Below are positions 1 to 8,816 of a stretch of DNA of 32,578 nt, in pieces. The stretch is from Pedobacter agri PB92 (lineage in GTDB: Bacteria > Bacteroidota > Bacteroidia > Sphingobacteriales > Sphingobacteriaceae). The notes under the pieces were generated by a model. It was not told the origin of the DNA. It searched no databases and saw only the letters and a list, made by a program, of their open reading frames with translations. The translations under genes and the position numbers were made by a program. The stretch covers positions 1-32,578 of the forward strand of contig NZ_AJLG01000040.1 of the NCBI RefSeq assembly GCF_000258495.1. The letters are read 5' to 3'. Within the stretch, counting starts at the first letter, position 1; each line of letters opens with the position of its first letter.

Positions 1-480
1 AAGGATGAGGTAATTGTTAAATAAAGTAATTGAAATAATGGAAACAATATACATAATAGCAGCAAAACCGCCGTATTCATCGATAATCTCCATGAAAATG
101 AAAGGGAAAAACAGAAAAATAGGCCAAATATTGAAGGCTGAAAAAAGTGCCTTGATATTTAAAAAGTTGATGATTTTACCTTTCGGAACTTTTAAATGCA
201 AATAAGGAATGATGCTTAAAGTTGGAAGCTCCTGAAGCTGTAAACGCATCACAAAGTCTAACGCAAAATAGTATAAAATAACTCCATTAAAACTGGTAAG
301 GATATCTACACCTTTAAATATCTCAGGCAAAAAAATCGACATTCCAAAACCCACGCCCACGGCAACTGCCAAGAAATAAAGCATAAAAAAGCCCAGAACA
401 ACTTGAGCAGCAATACTACCACCCCGGTTTCGCGAACGCCAGAAAGATTTCCTTTGATGGCTTAAAAAAGTACTCAGCAT
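1..480 (-). CDS. DUF5687-like ABC-2-type membrane protein (3' part cut by window edge)
   Basis: The gene starts at 480 (ATG on the minus strand) and stays open for 160 codons to the window edge, so only the N-terminal part is present. The product begins MLSTFLSHQRKSFWRSRNRG, a short cytoplasmic basic stretch. Hydrophobic helices follow at about residues 25-55, 62-78, 108-130 and 138-158. The SHQ-KSFWRSR opening and helix pattern match, from memory, Bacteroidota DUF5687 proteins, which look like permeases of ABC-2 exporters and usually sit beside an ATP-binding subunit. That partner is not in the window. The substrate is unknown. The family call rests on recall rather than a profile search. 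Confidence 0.6.
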   Translation of the reverse strand, partial: MLSTFLSHQRKSFWRSRNRGGSIAAQVVLGFFMLYFLAVAVGVGFGMSIFLPEIFKGVDILTSFNGVILYYFALDFVMRLQLQELPTLSIIPYLHLKVPKGKIINFLNIKALFSAFNIWPIFLFFPFIFMEIIDEYGGFAAIMYIVSIISITLFNNYLIL

Positions 481-537
481 ATTATAAGTTTAGTAATAGT
501 TCTTTTTATTAGTAGCCATTTGTAGCGAAATGTTACA

Positions 538-1818
538 CTAATAATTGTATTTGTCTTTCCAGTTTTGTTTTAACTTTTCACGTAGCTTTTCTTCTGCCGG
601 GTTTTTCCCCGGATCATATAATTTTGTTCCACTTAGCTCATCAGGAAAATATTCCTGAGCTTCAAAGTTTCCTTCATAACCATGAGAATATTTATAGTCT
701 TTTCCATAGCCAATATTTTTCATCAGTTTGGTTGGCGCATTTCTAATGTGAAGTGGAACGGGCAGGTTACCTGTTTGCCTCACCAGAGCCTGAGCATGAT
801 TAATGGCTTCGTAAGATGCATTGCTTTTTGCAGAACTGGCCAGGTAAGTAACGCATTGAGATAAGATAATCCTGGCTTCGGGATAACCGATTACATTTAC
901 TGCAGTGAAACAATTATTGGCCAAAAGTAAAGCATTCGGATTGGCATTACCAATATCTTCTGATGATAGAATGAGTAGCCGACGGGCAATAAATAGCGGA
1001 TCTTCACCGCCTTCAATCATTCTGGCCAGCCAGTAAACAGCCGCATTAGGATCGCTACCACGAATGGATTTAATAAAAGCCGAGATGATGTCGTAATGTT
1101 GCTCGCCAGCCTTATCATAAAGCGCCAGATTTTGTTGCGCATGTGCCAGAACATTCTCATTTATTAGTGTAATTTCATCTCCACCGATTCCATTGATCGC
1201 GATTTCTAAAACGTTCAAAAGTTTACGGGCATCGCCGCCACTCAATCGAATTAAAGCTTCATGTTCCTTAATGGTAATGTTTTTTTGAGCCAGAACGGAG
1301 TCTCTTTTTATTGCCGTTTGAAGCAACCCCGCCAATTCATCTTCAGTAAGAGATTTGAGGATGTATACCTGACAGCGGGAGAGCAAAGCGGAGATGACTT
1401 CAAAGGATGGATTTTCGGTAGTCGCACCAATCAGCGTTACCAACCCACGCTCTACAGCACCAAGCAAACTATCCTGCTGCGACTTACTAAAGCGATGAAT
1501 CTCGTCTATAAACAAAATCGGTAAACCTAAAAAACTATCTTTAAGCTGTGCTGCCCGATCAATGACTTCCCGAATATCTTTTACGCCACTGTTAATTGCG
1601 CTTAAGTTAAAAAATGGCCGATCTAAGGCCTGAGAAATAATATAAGCGAGGGTTGTTTTGCCAACACCCGGAGGCCCCCAAAAAATCATCGATGGGAGCT
1701 GACTGCTTTCAATTGCCTTACGCAAAACGGCATCAGTTCCAACCAGATGTTTTTGCCCAACATATTCATCTAAATTTTGAGGGCGCATTCTTTCGGCTAG
1801 TGGAGCTTGGTTTTGCAT
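538..1818 (-). CDS. rarA: Replication-associated recombination protein A (RarA/MgsA), AAA+ ATPase
   Basis: A 426-residue clamp-loader-like AAA+ ATPase of the RarA/MgsA/WRNIP1 family, which acts at stalled replication forks with SSB and recombination proteins in the cytoplasm. Walker A is GPPGVGKTT (residues 48-56) and Walker B is LFIDEIH (about 102-108). A sensor-1-like GATTENPSF follows near 132-140. The C-terminal half carries the helical tetramerisation region typical of the family ([17 protein letters not shown]). Length is normal for RarA. The start is an ATG whose upstream base sequence contains a near-consensus -7 box only 5 nt away, so translation may begin at or very near the 5' end of the mRNA. 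The gene lies 57 bp upstream (in coordinates) of the DUF5687-like gene; both are on the minus strand, and no operon link is evident. Confidence 0.95.
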   Translation of the reverse strand: MQNQAPLAERMRPQNLDEYVGQKHLVGTDAVLRKAIESSQLPSMIFWGPPGVGKTTLAYIISQALDRPFFNLSAINSGVKDIREVIDRAAQLKDSFLGLPILFIDEIHRFSKSQQDSLLGAVERGLVTLIGATTENPSFEVISALLSRCQVYILKSLTEDELAGLLQTAIKRDSVLAQKNITIKEHEALIRLSGGDARKLLNVLEIAINGIGGDEITLINENVLAHAQQNLALYDKAGEQHYDIISAFIKSIRGSDPNAAVYWLARMIEGGEDPLFIARRLLILSSEDIGNANPNALLLANNCFTAVNVIGYPEARIILSQCVTYLASSAKSNASYEAINHAQALVRQTGNLPVPLHIRNAPTKLMKNIGYGKDYKYSHGYEGNFEAQEYFPDELSGTKLYDPGKNPAEEKLREKLKQNWKDKYNY

Positions 1819-1823
1819 AATGG

Positions 1824-1831
1824 TAAAGATA
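1824..1831 (-). promoter_or_regulatory. Candidate -7 promoter box for rarA
   Basis: Read on the minus strand the box is TATCTTTA, 7 of 8 matches to the Bacteroidota TAnnTTTG element. It ends only 5 nt before the rarA ATG, which predicts a very short or absent leader. No convincing -33 TTTG is visible, so this is tentative. Confidence 0.35.
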
Positions 1832-2000
1832 GAAAAATTGAGGTTTTTAAAGGCGGTTTTTGCTACAAATTTTAGCCGTGAAATTCACCGTCGTATGAGA
1901 TTTTTAATCTTCAAAATCTTAATCTATGCAATTCACCTATTGATATTTACAGGTTCAATTTGAGATAATTACACAGATCTTAAAATCATATTATTTTAGC

Positions 2001-3308
2001 TTAATCGTCTATTTTCGAATGGTGTTTGGTATCTTTCATCGTGGTATATAAAATTAGAGAAATCAAAATGCAGGCCGTAACATACCAGTAAAAATAATTT
2101 TCATGACCGATGTTTTTAAACCACAAAGCGAAATATTCTGCCGTTCCTCCAAAAATGGCAACGGTTAGCGCATAAGGCAAACCCACACCCAAAGCCCTGA
2201 TTTCTGCAGGGAACAATTCTGCTTTTACTACAGCATTAATACTGGTGTACCCACTCACAATAATTAATGCACCGATCATCAACAAGAATACAATTGTGGT
2301 GTTCGTTTCACTTGCCATACCAGTTAATATTGGCACAGTACATAAACTACCCAATACCCCAAAGCCAACCAACAAAGGTTTTCTACCGATTTTATCTGAC
2401 AATAATCCAAACAGAGGTTGCAAAACGGCGAAGACCAAGAGCGAAATAAATGAAAGCATTGTTGAGGTTTCTTTGCTCAGATGAACCGTATTGACCAGGA
2501 ATTTTTGCATGTATGTGCTAAATGTATAAAAAGCGATGGTTCCGCCCAAAGTTAAGCCTACAACAGTAAAAACCTCTTTTGGATATTTCATGAGCACTGC
2601 AATGCCTCCTTTTTTCTCTTCCTTATTCTTATTTTCAAAGGCTGATGTTTCAGCAATGTGCCTTCGAAGATATAACGCAATGAAAGATAGAATCGCCCCT
2701 ATAAAAAAAGGTATTCGCCAACCCCATGCACTAAGTTCTTCTGGCGTAAGCAACCAGTTTTGTAAAATCAACTGTATCCCCAAGGCTAATAATTGACCGC
2801 CGATTAATGTTACGTATTGAAAACTCGAATAGAAACCGCGATGTTTCTGGCTGGCCATTTCGCTTAGGTAGGTGGCAGATGTACCATATTCACCCCCGGT
2901 GCTTAAACCCTGAATTAACCTGGCAAATACCAATAACAAAGGAGCAGCAATTCCGATCTGTTTATAGCCTGGTGTTAAGCCAATAATCAACGAGCCAATT
3001 GCCATAATCAGTACCGAAAGTGCCATCGATTGTTTTCTGCCTTTTTTATCGGCAATGCTACCAAACAACCACCCGCCAATCGGTCGCATTAAAAATCCTA
3101 CAGCGAAAATCCCTGCCGTATTGAGTAATTGTGCCGTTGGATTACTATTTGGGAAAAATATCGGCGAAAAGTATAGAGCAAACGCAGAATATGTGTACCA
3201 ATCGTACCATTCAACCAAATTACCCACCGAACCACCAAAAATAGATTTAAGCCTATATTTCACATCCTTCATTTCTTCTGGCCTAAAATCGTTCAAGGTA
3301 TTATTCAT
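2001..3308 (-). CDS. kgtP: MFS transporter, metabolite:H+ symporter family, KgtP-like (2-oxoglutarate permease)
   Basis: A 12-helix major facilitator of the metabolite:H+ symporter branch. From memory it follows E. coli KgtP along its whole length: SGNLVEWYDWY-type helix 1 (here VGNLVEWYDWYTYSAFALYF), GFLMRPIGGWLFG before the DKKGRK loop, LIQGLSTGGEYGTSATYLSE in helix 4, and FYTFSTYMQKFLVNT in the second half. It is predicted to import 2-oxoglutarate or a related dicarboxylate with protons across the inner membrane. I place the start at the ATG at 3308 (435 residues) because the longer reading begins with a TTG at 3332 and adds eight residues not needed by the fold. It is divergent from the methyltransferase gene at 3445. 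Substrate is inferred from similarity only. Confidence 0.85.
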   Translation of the reverse strand: MNNTLNDFRPEEMKDVKYRLKSIFGGSVGNLVEWYDWYTYSAFALYFSPIFFPNSNPTAQLLNTAGIFAVGFLMRPIGGWLFGSIADKKGRKQSMALSVLIMAIGSLIIGLTPGYKQIGIAAPLLLVFARLIQGLSTGGEYGTSATYLSEMASQKHRGFYSSFQYVTLIGGQLLALGIQLILQNWLLTPEELSAWGWRIPFFIGAILSFIALYLRRHIAETSAFENKNKEEKKGGIAVLMKYPKEVFTVVGLTLGGTIAFYTFSTYMQKFLVNTVHLSKETSTMLSFISLLVFAVLQPLFGLLSDKIGRKPLLVGFGVLGSLCTVPILTGMASETNTTIVFLLMIGALIIVSGYTSINAVVKAELFPAEIRALGVGLPYALTVAIFGGTAEYFALWFKNIGHENYFYWYVTACILISLILYTTMKDTKHHSKIDD

Positions 3309-3444
3309 GCGTTTGGAAGTATTGATTTTCAATAAGTGATTTAAACACTAATTGATAACTTTTGTTTAATTTGTAAGTTAGCTATTAGAATAACTGATTT
3401 GCAAAAAAGTATTCAAAAAATCACTTACTTATTCGAAATTAAAT

Positions 3445-4176
3445 ATGAAAGACAACTTCTCTACACAGGCGGCTGAATATGCCATCTATCGTCCAACTTA
3501 CCCACAAGAGTTGTATGACTATCTTTTTTCTTTAGTGAAAAGTAAGGATACCGCATGGGATTGCGCTACAGGAAACGGACAAGTTGCCCGTGTTTTAGCG
3601 CAACATTTTCAAAGTGTTTATGCTACCGATATCAGCGAGAAACAGTTGAATCAGGCGATGAAACTGCCTAATATAATTTATCAGGTAGAATCTTCAGACA
3701 AAGCAAATGTTCCTGATCAAAGTTTTGATTTAATTACAGTTGCACAAGCTATCCACTGGTTTAATTTTGATGCGTTTTATGGAGAAGTTAAACGTACACT
3801 TAAACCAGATGGCTTGATCGCCGTGATTGGTTACGGCCTGATGTTTATTGATAAAAAAGTTGATCAGGCGATTCATAAATTGTATGAAGACATTTTAGGA
3901 AAATACTGGGATAGCGAACGTCGTTATATTGAAGAAGGCTATAAAACCATTCCGTTTCCTTTCGAAGAGATTGTTGCACCACATTTTCAAATTAAAACAT
4001 CGTGGAATTTTAACCAGATGATTGGATATTTAAATACCTGGTCATCCTTGCAGCATTATAAAAAAGCGAATGACAGAAACCCTTTAGAATATATGTTTAC
4101 GGAATTGAAAGAAGCCTGGGGCAACGATGCTATTAAGGATGTGCATTTCCCAATATTGCTGCGGATAGGAAGATAG
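3445..4176 (+). CDS. Class I SAM-dependent methyltransferase
   Basis: A 243-residue cytosolic methyltransferase with a Rossmann-type SAM fold. Motif I is WDCATGNGQVAR (about residues 38-49), the acidic end of strand 2 is YATDISEKQL, and post-motif II is DLITVAQAIHWFNFD. The opening FSTQAAEYAIYRPTYPQELYDYL and the AQAIHWF segment resemble the Methyltransf_11 group that includes trans-aconitate methyltransferase-like and yeast Crg1-like enzymes acting on small carboxylic acids. The substrate cannot be told from sequence. The gene is divergent from the permease and convergent with hisS, so it appears to be a single-gene unit. The ATG at 3445 is the only reasonable start. Confidence 0.85.
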   Translation: MKDNFSTQAAEYAIYRPTYPQELYDYLFSLVKSKDTAWDCATGNGQVARVLAQHFQSVYATDISEKQLNQAMKLPNIIYQVESSDKANVPDQSFDLITVAQAIHWFNFDAFYGEVKRTLKPDGLIAVIGYGLMFIDKKVDQAIHKLYEDILGKYWDSERRYIEEGYKTIPFPFEEIVAPHFQIKTSWNFNQMIGYLNTWSSLQHYKKANDRNPLEYMFTELKEAWGNDAIKDVHFPILLRIGR

Positions 4177-4179
4177 TTG

Positions 4180-4268
4180 TTAACCGAAAGAAATAGAAGA
4201 TGAAAACGCAAAGGACTGCAAAATTGAAGGTTTAATTTCTATCTCAGCTTGGCGTCCTTTGCGGTTAA
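4180..4268. repeat. Inverted repeat between convergent genes (CGCAAAGGAC/GTCCTTTGCG)
   Basis: A perfect 10-bp inverted repeat, 4207-4216 and 4254-4263, with a 37-nt loop, fills the gap between the methyltransferase and hisS. The flanks TTAACCG (left, 4180-4186) and CGGTTAA (right, 4262-4268) also pair. The right side (CTTTGCGGTTAA) resembles a word that recurs in intergenic DNA of many Bacteroidota. It may act as a transcription barrier between the convergent genes, but it lacks a clean U-tract. Confidence 0.5.
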
Positions 4269-4270
4269 GC

Positions 4271-5803
4271 CTATTTCAATACATCCAGAATACCCAAAAC
4301 CGTCAACTTCTTTTGCTCGCCACTTTGCATATCCTTTAGCGTCAATTCGCCGCTTGCAATTTCATCGCCACCAATTAAAATTACATAAGGGATATTTTTA
4401 GCATCGGCGTAAGCCATTTGTTTTTTCAGCTTTGCTGATGAAGGATAAAGTTCTGCGGAAATACCAGCACTTCTTAATTGTTGCAAAATCGGCAAGGCAT
4501 ATTTTTCTGCTGCAACATCGAAATTACTAATCAAAACCTTGGTGCCAACTTCTGCAGCTGCCGGGAAAAGATTTAGTTCTTCCAATACATCGTAAATTCT
4601 GTCTGCACCAAAAGAAACGCCAACGCCTGTTAAATCTTTCAAACCAAACATGCCCGTTAAATCGTCGTAACGGCCGCCACCACCAATGCTGCCCATCGCT
4701 ACTTCGTTGGTTTTAACTTCGAAAATACAACCTGTATAATAGTTTAAGCCACGAGCCAATGTGATATCCAATTCGAGTTTTGCGGTTAAAGGCAATCCGT
4801 AAGATATCAAGCTTTCCACATATTCAAAAACCTGTTCAATTTCTGTAATACCCTTTAAGCCTGTTTCTGAAGCTGCTAAAACATCTTTCAAACTCGTCAG
4901 TTTTTCTTCGTTAGTTCCCTCTAACAAAATAACCGGACGAAGTTTTTCCAGGTCATCTTCTGTGAAACCACGCTCCAATAACTCTTTACTCACCCCATCT
5001 AAACCAATTTTATCCAATTTATCGATGGCTACGGTCATATCAATAATTAAATCAGGTTTACCTATAATCTCAGCAATGCCTGATAGAATTTTTCTATTAT
5101 TAATTTTGATGGTGAAATCTTTTAAGCCTAATTTGCATAAAGCTTCATTGTAAATCAGGATGAATTCTGCCTCGTTTAATAAACTTTCCGAACCTACTAC
5201 ATCTACATCACATTGGTAAAATTCACGGTATCTGCCTTTTTGCGGTCGGTCGGCACGCCAAACCGGCTGCACCTGAAAACGCTTGAAAGGTAAGGTGATT
5301 TCGTGTTGGTGCATCACCACGTAACGAGCGAAAGGAACGGTTAGGTCGTAACGAAGTGCTTTTTCAGAAATATCTGTTAGAACAGTCTTGCTGACATTTT
5401 TGTAAAGAGATATTGCTTTTTGCAATTTAGCAAATTCTTCATTGTTCCCAAACACAACTGATGCATCTCCACCTATAACAATCTTATCTGGATTAGAATC
5501 ATCATTTTCAGCAAGATACCCTTGCGCATGCTCAAATTCTTTTTTAAGGTTACTAACTTTATCTAAAACTTTTTGGCTTAAAAACTCGCCACTATTCAGA
5601 ATTTTAAATATCAGTTTATCGCCTTCATCACCATATTTTCCGGTTAAAGTAGAAAGGTTTTCAAAACTTGGTGTTTGAATTTCCGCATAACCATATTTCC
5701 TGAAAACCGATTTAATGGTATCGTAAATAAAGTTGCGTTTTACCATTTCAACAGGCGTAAAATCGCGTGTACCTTTTGCTAACGAGGGTTTAATAACTGA
5801 CAT
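4271..5803 (-). CDS. hisS: Histidyl-tRNA synthetase
   Basis: Class II aminoacyl-tRNA synthetase that charges tRNA-His. Numbered from the ATG at 5803 (510 residues): motif 1 region GTRDFTPVEM (11-20), ISEKALRYDLTVPFARYV (145-162), motif 2 with VWRADRPQKGRYREFYQCDVD (181-201), the histidine A loop LARGLNYYTG, and motif 3 GVGVSFGADRIYDV. The C-terminal anticodon-binding domain (about 420-510) is complete. An upstream in-frame ATG at 5836 exists, but a -7 box lies between the two, so 5803 is preferred. The protein is about 50 residues longer than usual for bacterial HisRS because of a segment at roughly residues 75-141 between the GDKLIFKILNSG and ISEKALRYDL blocks. Confidence 0.95.
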   Translation of the reverse strand: MSVIKPSLAKGTRDFTPVEMVKRNFIYDTIKSVFRKYGYAEIQTPSFENLSTLTGKYGDEGDKLIFKILNSGEFLSQKVLDKVSNLKKEFEHAQGYLAENDDSNPDKIVIGGDASVVFGNNEEFAKLQKAISLYKNVSKTVLTDISEKALRYDLTVPFARYVVMHQHEITLPFKRFQVQPVWRADRPQKGRYREFYQCDVDVVGSESLLNEAEFILIYNEALCKLGLKDFTIKINNRKILSGIAEIIGKPDLIIDMTVAIDKLDKIGLDGVSKELLERGFTEDDLEKLRPVILLEGTNEEKLTSLKDVLAASETGLKGITEIEQVFEYVESLISYGLPLTAKLELDITLARGLNYYTGCIFEVKTNEVAMGSIGGGGRYDDLTGMFGLKDLTGVGVSFGADRIYDVLEELNLFPAAAEVGTKVLISNFDVAAEKYALPILQQLRSAGISAELYPSSAKLKKQMAYADAKNIPYVILIGGDEIASGELTLKDMQSGEQKKLTVLGILDVLK

Positions 5804-5808
5804 AGCCG

Positions 5809-5816
5809 CAAAAGTA
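5809..5816 (-). promoter_or_regulatory. -7 promoter box for hisS, consistent with a leaderless transcript
   Basis: On the minus strand the sequence is TACTTTTG, an exact match to TAnnTTTG. It ends 5 nt before the ATG at 5803, so transcription would begin at or within a base or two of the start codon. This supports 5803 over the in-frame ATG at 5836, which lies upstream of the box. The -33 element is weak. Confidence 0.5.
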
Positions 5817-5862
5817 CAAAAAGGTTTATTAACCACGGATATGTTTTACTGCAAGATTAGAA

Positions 5863-5910
5863 CGGTCGGCGTTGCGAGGAACGGGGCAATCTTCATGCGA
5901 TCGCTATGAC
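5863..5910. repeat. Interspersed intergenic repeat fragment (GCGAGGAACGGGGCAATCT type)
   Basis: The run GTTGCGAGGAACGGGGCAAT followed by a CATGCGATCG palindrome resembles a widely dispersed intergenic repeat of Bacteroidota whose usual form is TTGCGAGGNACGAAGCAATC. It lies in the gap upstream of hisS and has no coding content that I can recognise. Repeat identity is from memory and would need a genome-wide count. Confidence 0.45.
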
Positions 5911-5963
5911 TTAATTCTTATTAAAAAGTTTTCCTACTATCGGTAGAAATTACGGTAGAGACG

Positions 5964-6146
5964 CTAACGATTGTTTCTTTTCACAAGATAAACAATTAAC
6001 CAAACGATCAATCCTACTGGAACCATTAATAAAATGCAAACCACAAGAAGAATGATTATTTCGGGAGTGCCTAGCATCGCTGCGTAAGCAAAGTTTATCA
6101 AGCAAACTAAACAGAAAGTTAAATAGAGCGATTTTAGCGTTTTCAT
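5964..6146 (-). CDS. Small two-helix membrane protein, unknown function
   Basis: A 60-residue protein with an N-terminal hydrophobic segment that could be a signal peptide or first helix (residues 6-22, ending NFAYA), a short TPE-containing turn, a long second hydrophobic helix (about 27-55) and a basic tail VKRNNR. The stretch IIILLVVCILLMVPVGLIVW resembles single-helix small membrane proteins of the PLDc_N-like type, but no family can be claimed. It lies 29 bp upstream of the stop of the response regulator on the same strand, so it may be transcribed as the last gene of that signalling operon. Confidence 0.6.
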   Translation of the reverse strand: MKTLKSLYLTFCLVCLINFAYAAMLGTPEIIILLVVCILLMVPVGLIVWLIVYLVKRNNR

Positions 6147-6175
6147 AACTTAAATATAATAATATTTGTTAAATC

Positions 6176-6919
6176 TTACTTCCCCAAAACAGCTTTTACC
6201 ATTTCTCTATTCGGTTTCGAAACCGGAATTTTATGCCCGTTATTCATCAATAAAGTTCCGCCATCTTCTTTAAGCCAGCTTTTTACATATTTTGGATTTA
6301 CCAAATGACTTTGATGCGCCCGAATGAAGCCCTGAGGTTTCAGCAGATCAGCATATTCTTTCAAGGGTTTGGAAATTAAGATTTTTTCATCCGTGGATAA
6401 GTAGAAAAATGTATAAGTATTGTCTGCAACGCAACGTACGATATCATCAATCGAAACATAACGGATTTCATGTTGCTGTGGCAATGCAATTTTTGGAACG
6501 GCAGGCTCGCTTCTTTTGATTTGATTGAGCAAAAAACTGAGCTGCTCACTATTCATCTTATTTGTAATTCGTTCTTTGGCTTTTGAAACCGCAGCAATTA
6601 ACTCATCAGGATCAACAGGTTTTAGCAAATAATCGAGGGCAGCAAACTTTACGGCTTGGATGCCATAATTGTCGTATGCCGTAACAAAAATCACCTCGAA
6701 AGTTTTTTCAGGCAACAAGTTTAGCAAATCAAAACCTGTGGTTTTGCCCATTTGGATATCAAGAAATAGCAAATCTGGTCGATGCAGCTTTACTTTTTCA
6801 AAGGCATCATTTATGTTGTTGGCAATAGCTACAACCTTAACTTCTGGACAGTTCTTGGCTAGCAAAACCTGCAAATTCTCCAAATTTGCCCGCTCATCAT
6901 CTACTAAAATTGTCCTCAT
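6176..6919 (-). CDS. LytTR-family response regulator
   Basis: A 247-residue two-component response regulator. The receiver domain covers residues 1-118: acidic pocket VDDE (6-9), phospho-acceptor Asp54 in LFLDIQM, Thr in FVTAYDN and Lys in LLKPVD. A linker follows, then a LytTR DNA-binding domain (about 140-245) with the typical IRYVSIDDIVRCVADNTYTFFY and RAHQSHLVNPKYVKSW segments. It should bind paired direct repeats at target promoters as a dimer once phosphorylated by the histidine kinase encoded immediately before it; the two genes are separated by one base. Targets are not visible in the window. Confidence 0.92.
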   Translation of the reverse strand: MRTILVDDERANLENLQVLLAKNCPEVKVVAIANNINDAFEKVKLHRPDLLFLDIQMGKTTGFDLLNLLPEKTFEVIFVTAYDNYGIQAVKFAALDYLLKPVDPDELIAAVSKAKERITNKMNSEQLSFLLNQIKRSEPAVPKIALPQQHEIRYVSIDDIVRCVADNTYTFFYLSTDEKILISKPLKEYADLLKPQGFIRAHQSHLVNPKYVKSWLKEDGGTLLMNNGHKIPVSKPNREMVKAVLGK

Positions 6920-6920
6920 T

Positions 6921-8558
6921 TTACAACCATTGTGTTAAAGTTATAGTAACTGTGGTTCCGTTGGTATCAGATTGAATATCCAAAATGAAAGGTGTTTCTT
7001 TATAAATTGTATTCAGTAAAGATATTCGATTTTTACTCAAAGCCAAGCCTAAGCCATTGTAAGTTTGAGTTGTATCGAAACCTTTGCCATTGTCAGATAT
7101 TTTTAGCACTAAATTCGACACTTGCTTTTCAAAAGTTACTGTAATTTCGCCATCATTACTTTTTTCTGCAATTCCGTGTTTAACTGCATTTTCTACAAAA
7201 GGCTGTAAAAGCATGGCTGGAATTTCTATATTTTCTTTGTCTAAATCGGTTGAAGCATTTATTTTGTATTGAAACCCAAAGCGTAATTGTTCCATTTGCA
7301 GGTAATCATCTAACAAGGTTTTTTCTTCAGTTAAACTGATGAGTTCTTTACTATCTAAAACATTTCGGGTAAGGCGGGCGAACTTGCTTAGGTAGCGATT
7401 GGCATTATCAATCTCGTTTTTATTCATCAGGTTTTGAATGCCCGCTAAAGCGTTAAACAAAAAGTGCGGATTGAGCTGCGAACGGACGGAGTTAAGTTTG
7501 AGTTGAGCCACCTCCTTTTGTTTGGCCTGCTCAGCTACTTTTTCTTTAATCTGTTTGTTTTTGACATAAACAGCTAGGCCTCCAGTTATTGCGCCTACTA
7601 TTAAGGAAAACAGTAATGCTGAGGTGATAAGTTGTTTAGTAGAGAAAAGCTTTTCAGTTGACACATCGAAAATAATCTTTTTAGCTTTATTTGATGTCAG
7701 TCGTCTAAATCCAATAGCTGGAATAATCTCCAGCTCATATTTACCTTCCTTACTTAAATTATCAATATCTAGTTTTGCCACCATGTTACCTTCAGAATCG
7801 TAATTCCAAGAAGGTTGAACGAGTTTACTGATCACTTCACTACTGTTGTTTATGCGCTGCAGTAGTACCTTGTAAAGAAAAACATTTTCTACAGGCTTAA
7901 TTTTAATTTCGACGTAAGAAAGATTTTTAGAAAAGAGTATAGAGCCATTATTTAAAGTTAAAACTTTACCAGTAGTAACTTCTCTGCGCACAAATTTACC
8001 TTCTTTGTTTTTGAAGTTTTTAATTTCCGGATTTTTAAAAACTTCTATAACTTGGGCACTTAACAAATCAACAGGCTTAACATCTTTATTATAAAAGGCA
8101 AATTTGTAGTCAGATTCAGATTTGTTTTTTTCGTAGAATACGATTGATATTGTTTTATCAACAATATTAAATCTCCCAAAATCAATGTAATATGAATTTT
8201 TGTTTTTACTAACTGTTCTTGGTATTACATCTTTAGCTAGAATAACTGAATCATTCTCTAAAATCGTGTACCTAAAATTATCCAAGCTCTTTGCGTAAAT
8301 CCAGCACATCAATGAAATATTTTTAGCCCTATCAAGATAAATTACTGAGCGTCTTGCAGAAAGTGGATCTGCAATTATTGAACTTACGTTTTTAGTTTCA
8401 TTGTCTACTGTAAAGGTAAATGTATACTTGGAACTCATACCATAAGACCAATATTGGCTACCTTTTTCAAATGGCCTATTGTATAAGGTATCTAGTCGAA
8501 CCTGTGCGTACGATTGAAATGATAAGATTAAAATCCAAGAAAATAACAACTTTTTCAT
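6921..8558 (-). CDS. Sensor histidine kinase, LytS/YehU type (His_kinase family)
   Basis: A 545-residue membrane kinase. A signal peptide (1-19, cut after SYAQ) precedes a roughly 290-residue periplasmic sensor region of beta-rich character with no recognised ligand domain. A single transmembrane helix is at about 311-333 and a short coiled coil at 335-357. The His_kinase phospho-acceptor block NPHFLFNAL has His365. The ATPase has N-box FVENAVKHG (454-462), G1 SDNGKGFD (488-495) and G2 NGLGLALSKNR (501-511). It feeds the downstream LytTR regulator, one base away, forming a cognate pair. The large periplasmic region suggests sensing an envelope or extracellular cue; which one cannot be told. 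Confidence 0.9.
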   Translation of the reverse strand: MKKLLFSWILILSFQSYAQVRLDTLYNRPFEKGSQYWSYGMSSKYTFTFTVDNETKNVSSIIADPLSARRSVIYLDRAKNISLMCWIYAKSLDNFRYTILENDSVILAKDVIPRTVSKNKNSYYIDFGRFNIVDKTISIVFYEKNKSESDYKFAFYNKDVKPVDLLSAQVIEVFKNPEIKNFKNKEGKFVRREVTTGKVLTLNNGSILFSKNLSYVEIKIKPVENVFLYKVLLQRINNSSEVISKLVQPSWNYDSEGNMVAKLDIDNLSKEGKYELEIIPAIGFRRLTSNKAKKIIFDVSTEKLFSTKQLITSALLFSLIVGAITGGLAVYVKNKQIKEKVAEQAKQKEVAQLKLNSVRSQLNPHFLFNALAGIQNLMNKNEIDNANRYLSKFARLTRNVLDSKELISLTEEKTLLDDYLQMEQLRFGFQYKINASTDLDKENIEIPAMLLQPFVENAVKHGIAEKSNDGEITVTFEKQVSNLVLKISDNGKGFDTTQTYNGLGLALSKNRISLLNTIYKETPFILDIQSDTNGTTVTITLTQWL

Positions 8559-8621
8559 ATAATTTAATTTTCCATAAAGCTCCGCGATACATCTGGCTTA
8601 AAAAACCCCAAAATAGTAAAT

Positions 8622-8652
8622 GAAACCATTAACTTAGTATTTGAATGGTTTC
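8622..8652. repeat. Perfect 9-bp inverted repeat GAAACCATT/AATGGTTTC
   Basis: Arms at 8622-8630 and 8644-8652 with a 13-nt loop, in the gap upstream of the histidine kinase gene. It may be part of the neighbouring repeat cluster. No T-tract, so not an obvious terminator. Confidence 0.45.
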
Positions 8653-8673
8653 GGGCAGGATTTAGATTCTCTT

Positions 8674-8737
8674 GGCTAAAGCCGAACGGCAATGAACTTG
8701 CTATTTTGTTAACCTTTGTCGTTGGTTTCGACCAACG
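8674..8737. repeat. REP-like palindromic unit
   Basis: Contains the short stem GGCTAAAGCC (8674-8683), a CGGCAATGAAC word, and a perfect 7-bp stem with a TTCG tetraloop, CGTTGGT-TTCG-ACCAACG (8720-8737). This combination resembles dispersed extragenic palindromes in Pedobacter-type genomes that are associated elsewhere with REP-associated tyrosine transposases. No transposase is present here. Identity as a multi-copy element needs a genome count. Confidence 0.45.
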
Positions 8738-8816
8738 GAACAATGATTAAACGCTTTGGGCTTATGCCAAAATTTGCATTATGCTCCTTTATTGATTGTA
8801 GTTTACAGGCCACTCC

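Noticed and set aside
14-205. 63-residue plus-strand frame at the window start
   Set aside because: It is antisense to the DUF5687-like gene, whose minus-strand frame is continuous and has membrane-protein character.
4250-4265. Possible sigma-54 promoter TTGGCGTCCTTTGCGG
   Set aside because: GG and GC are 8 nt apart instead of 10, and the site lies between convergent gene ends.
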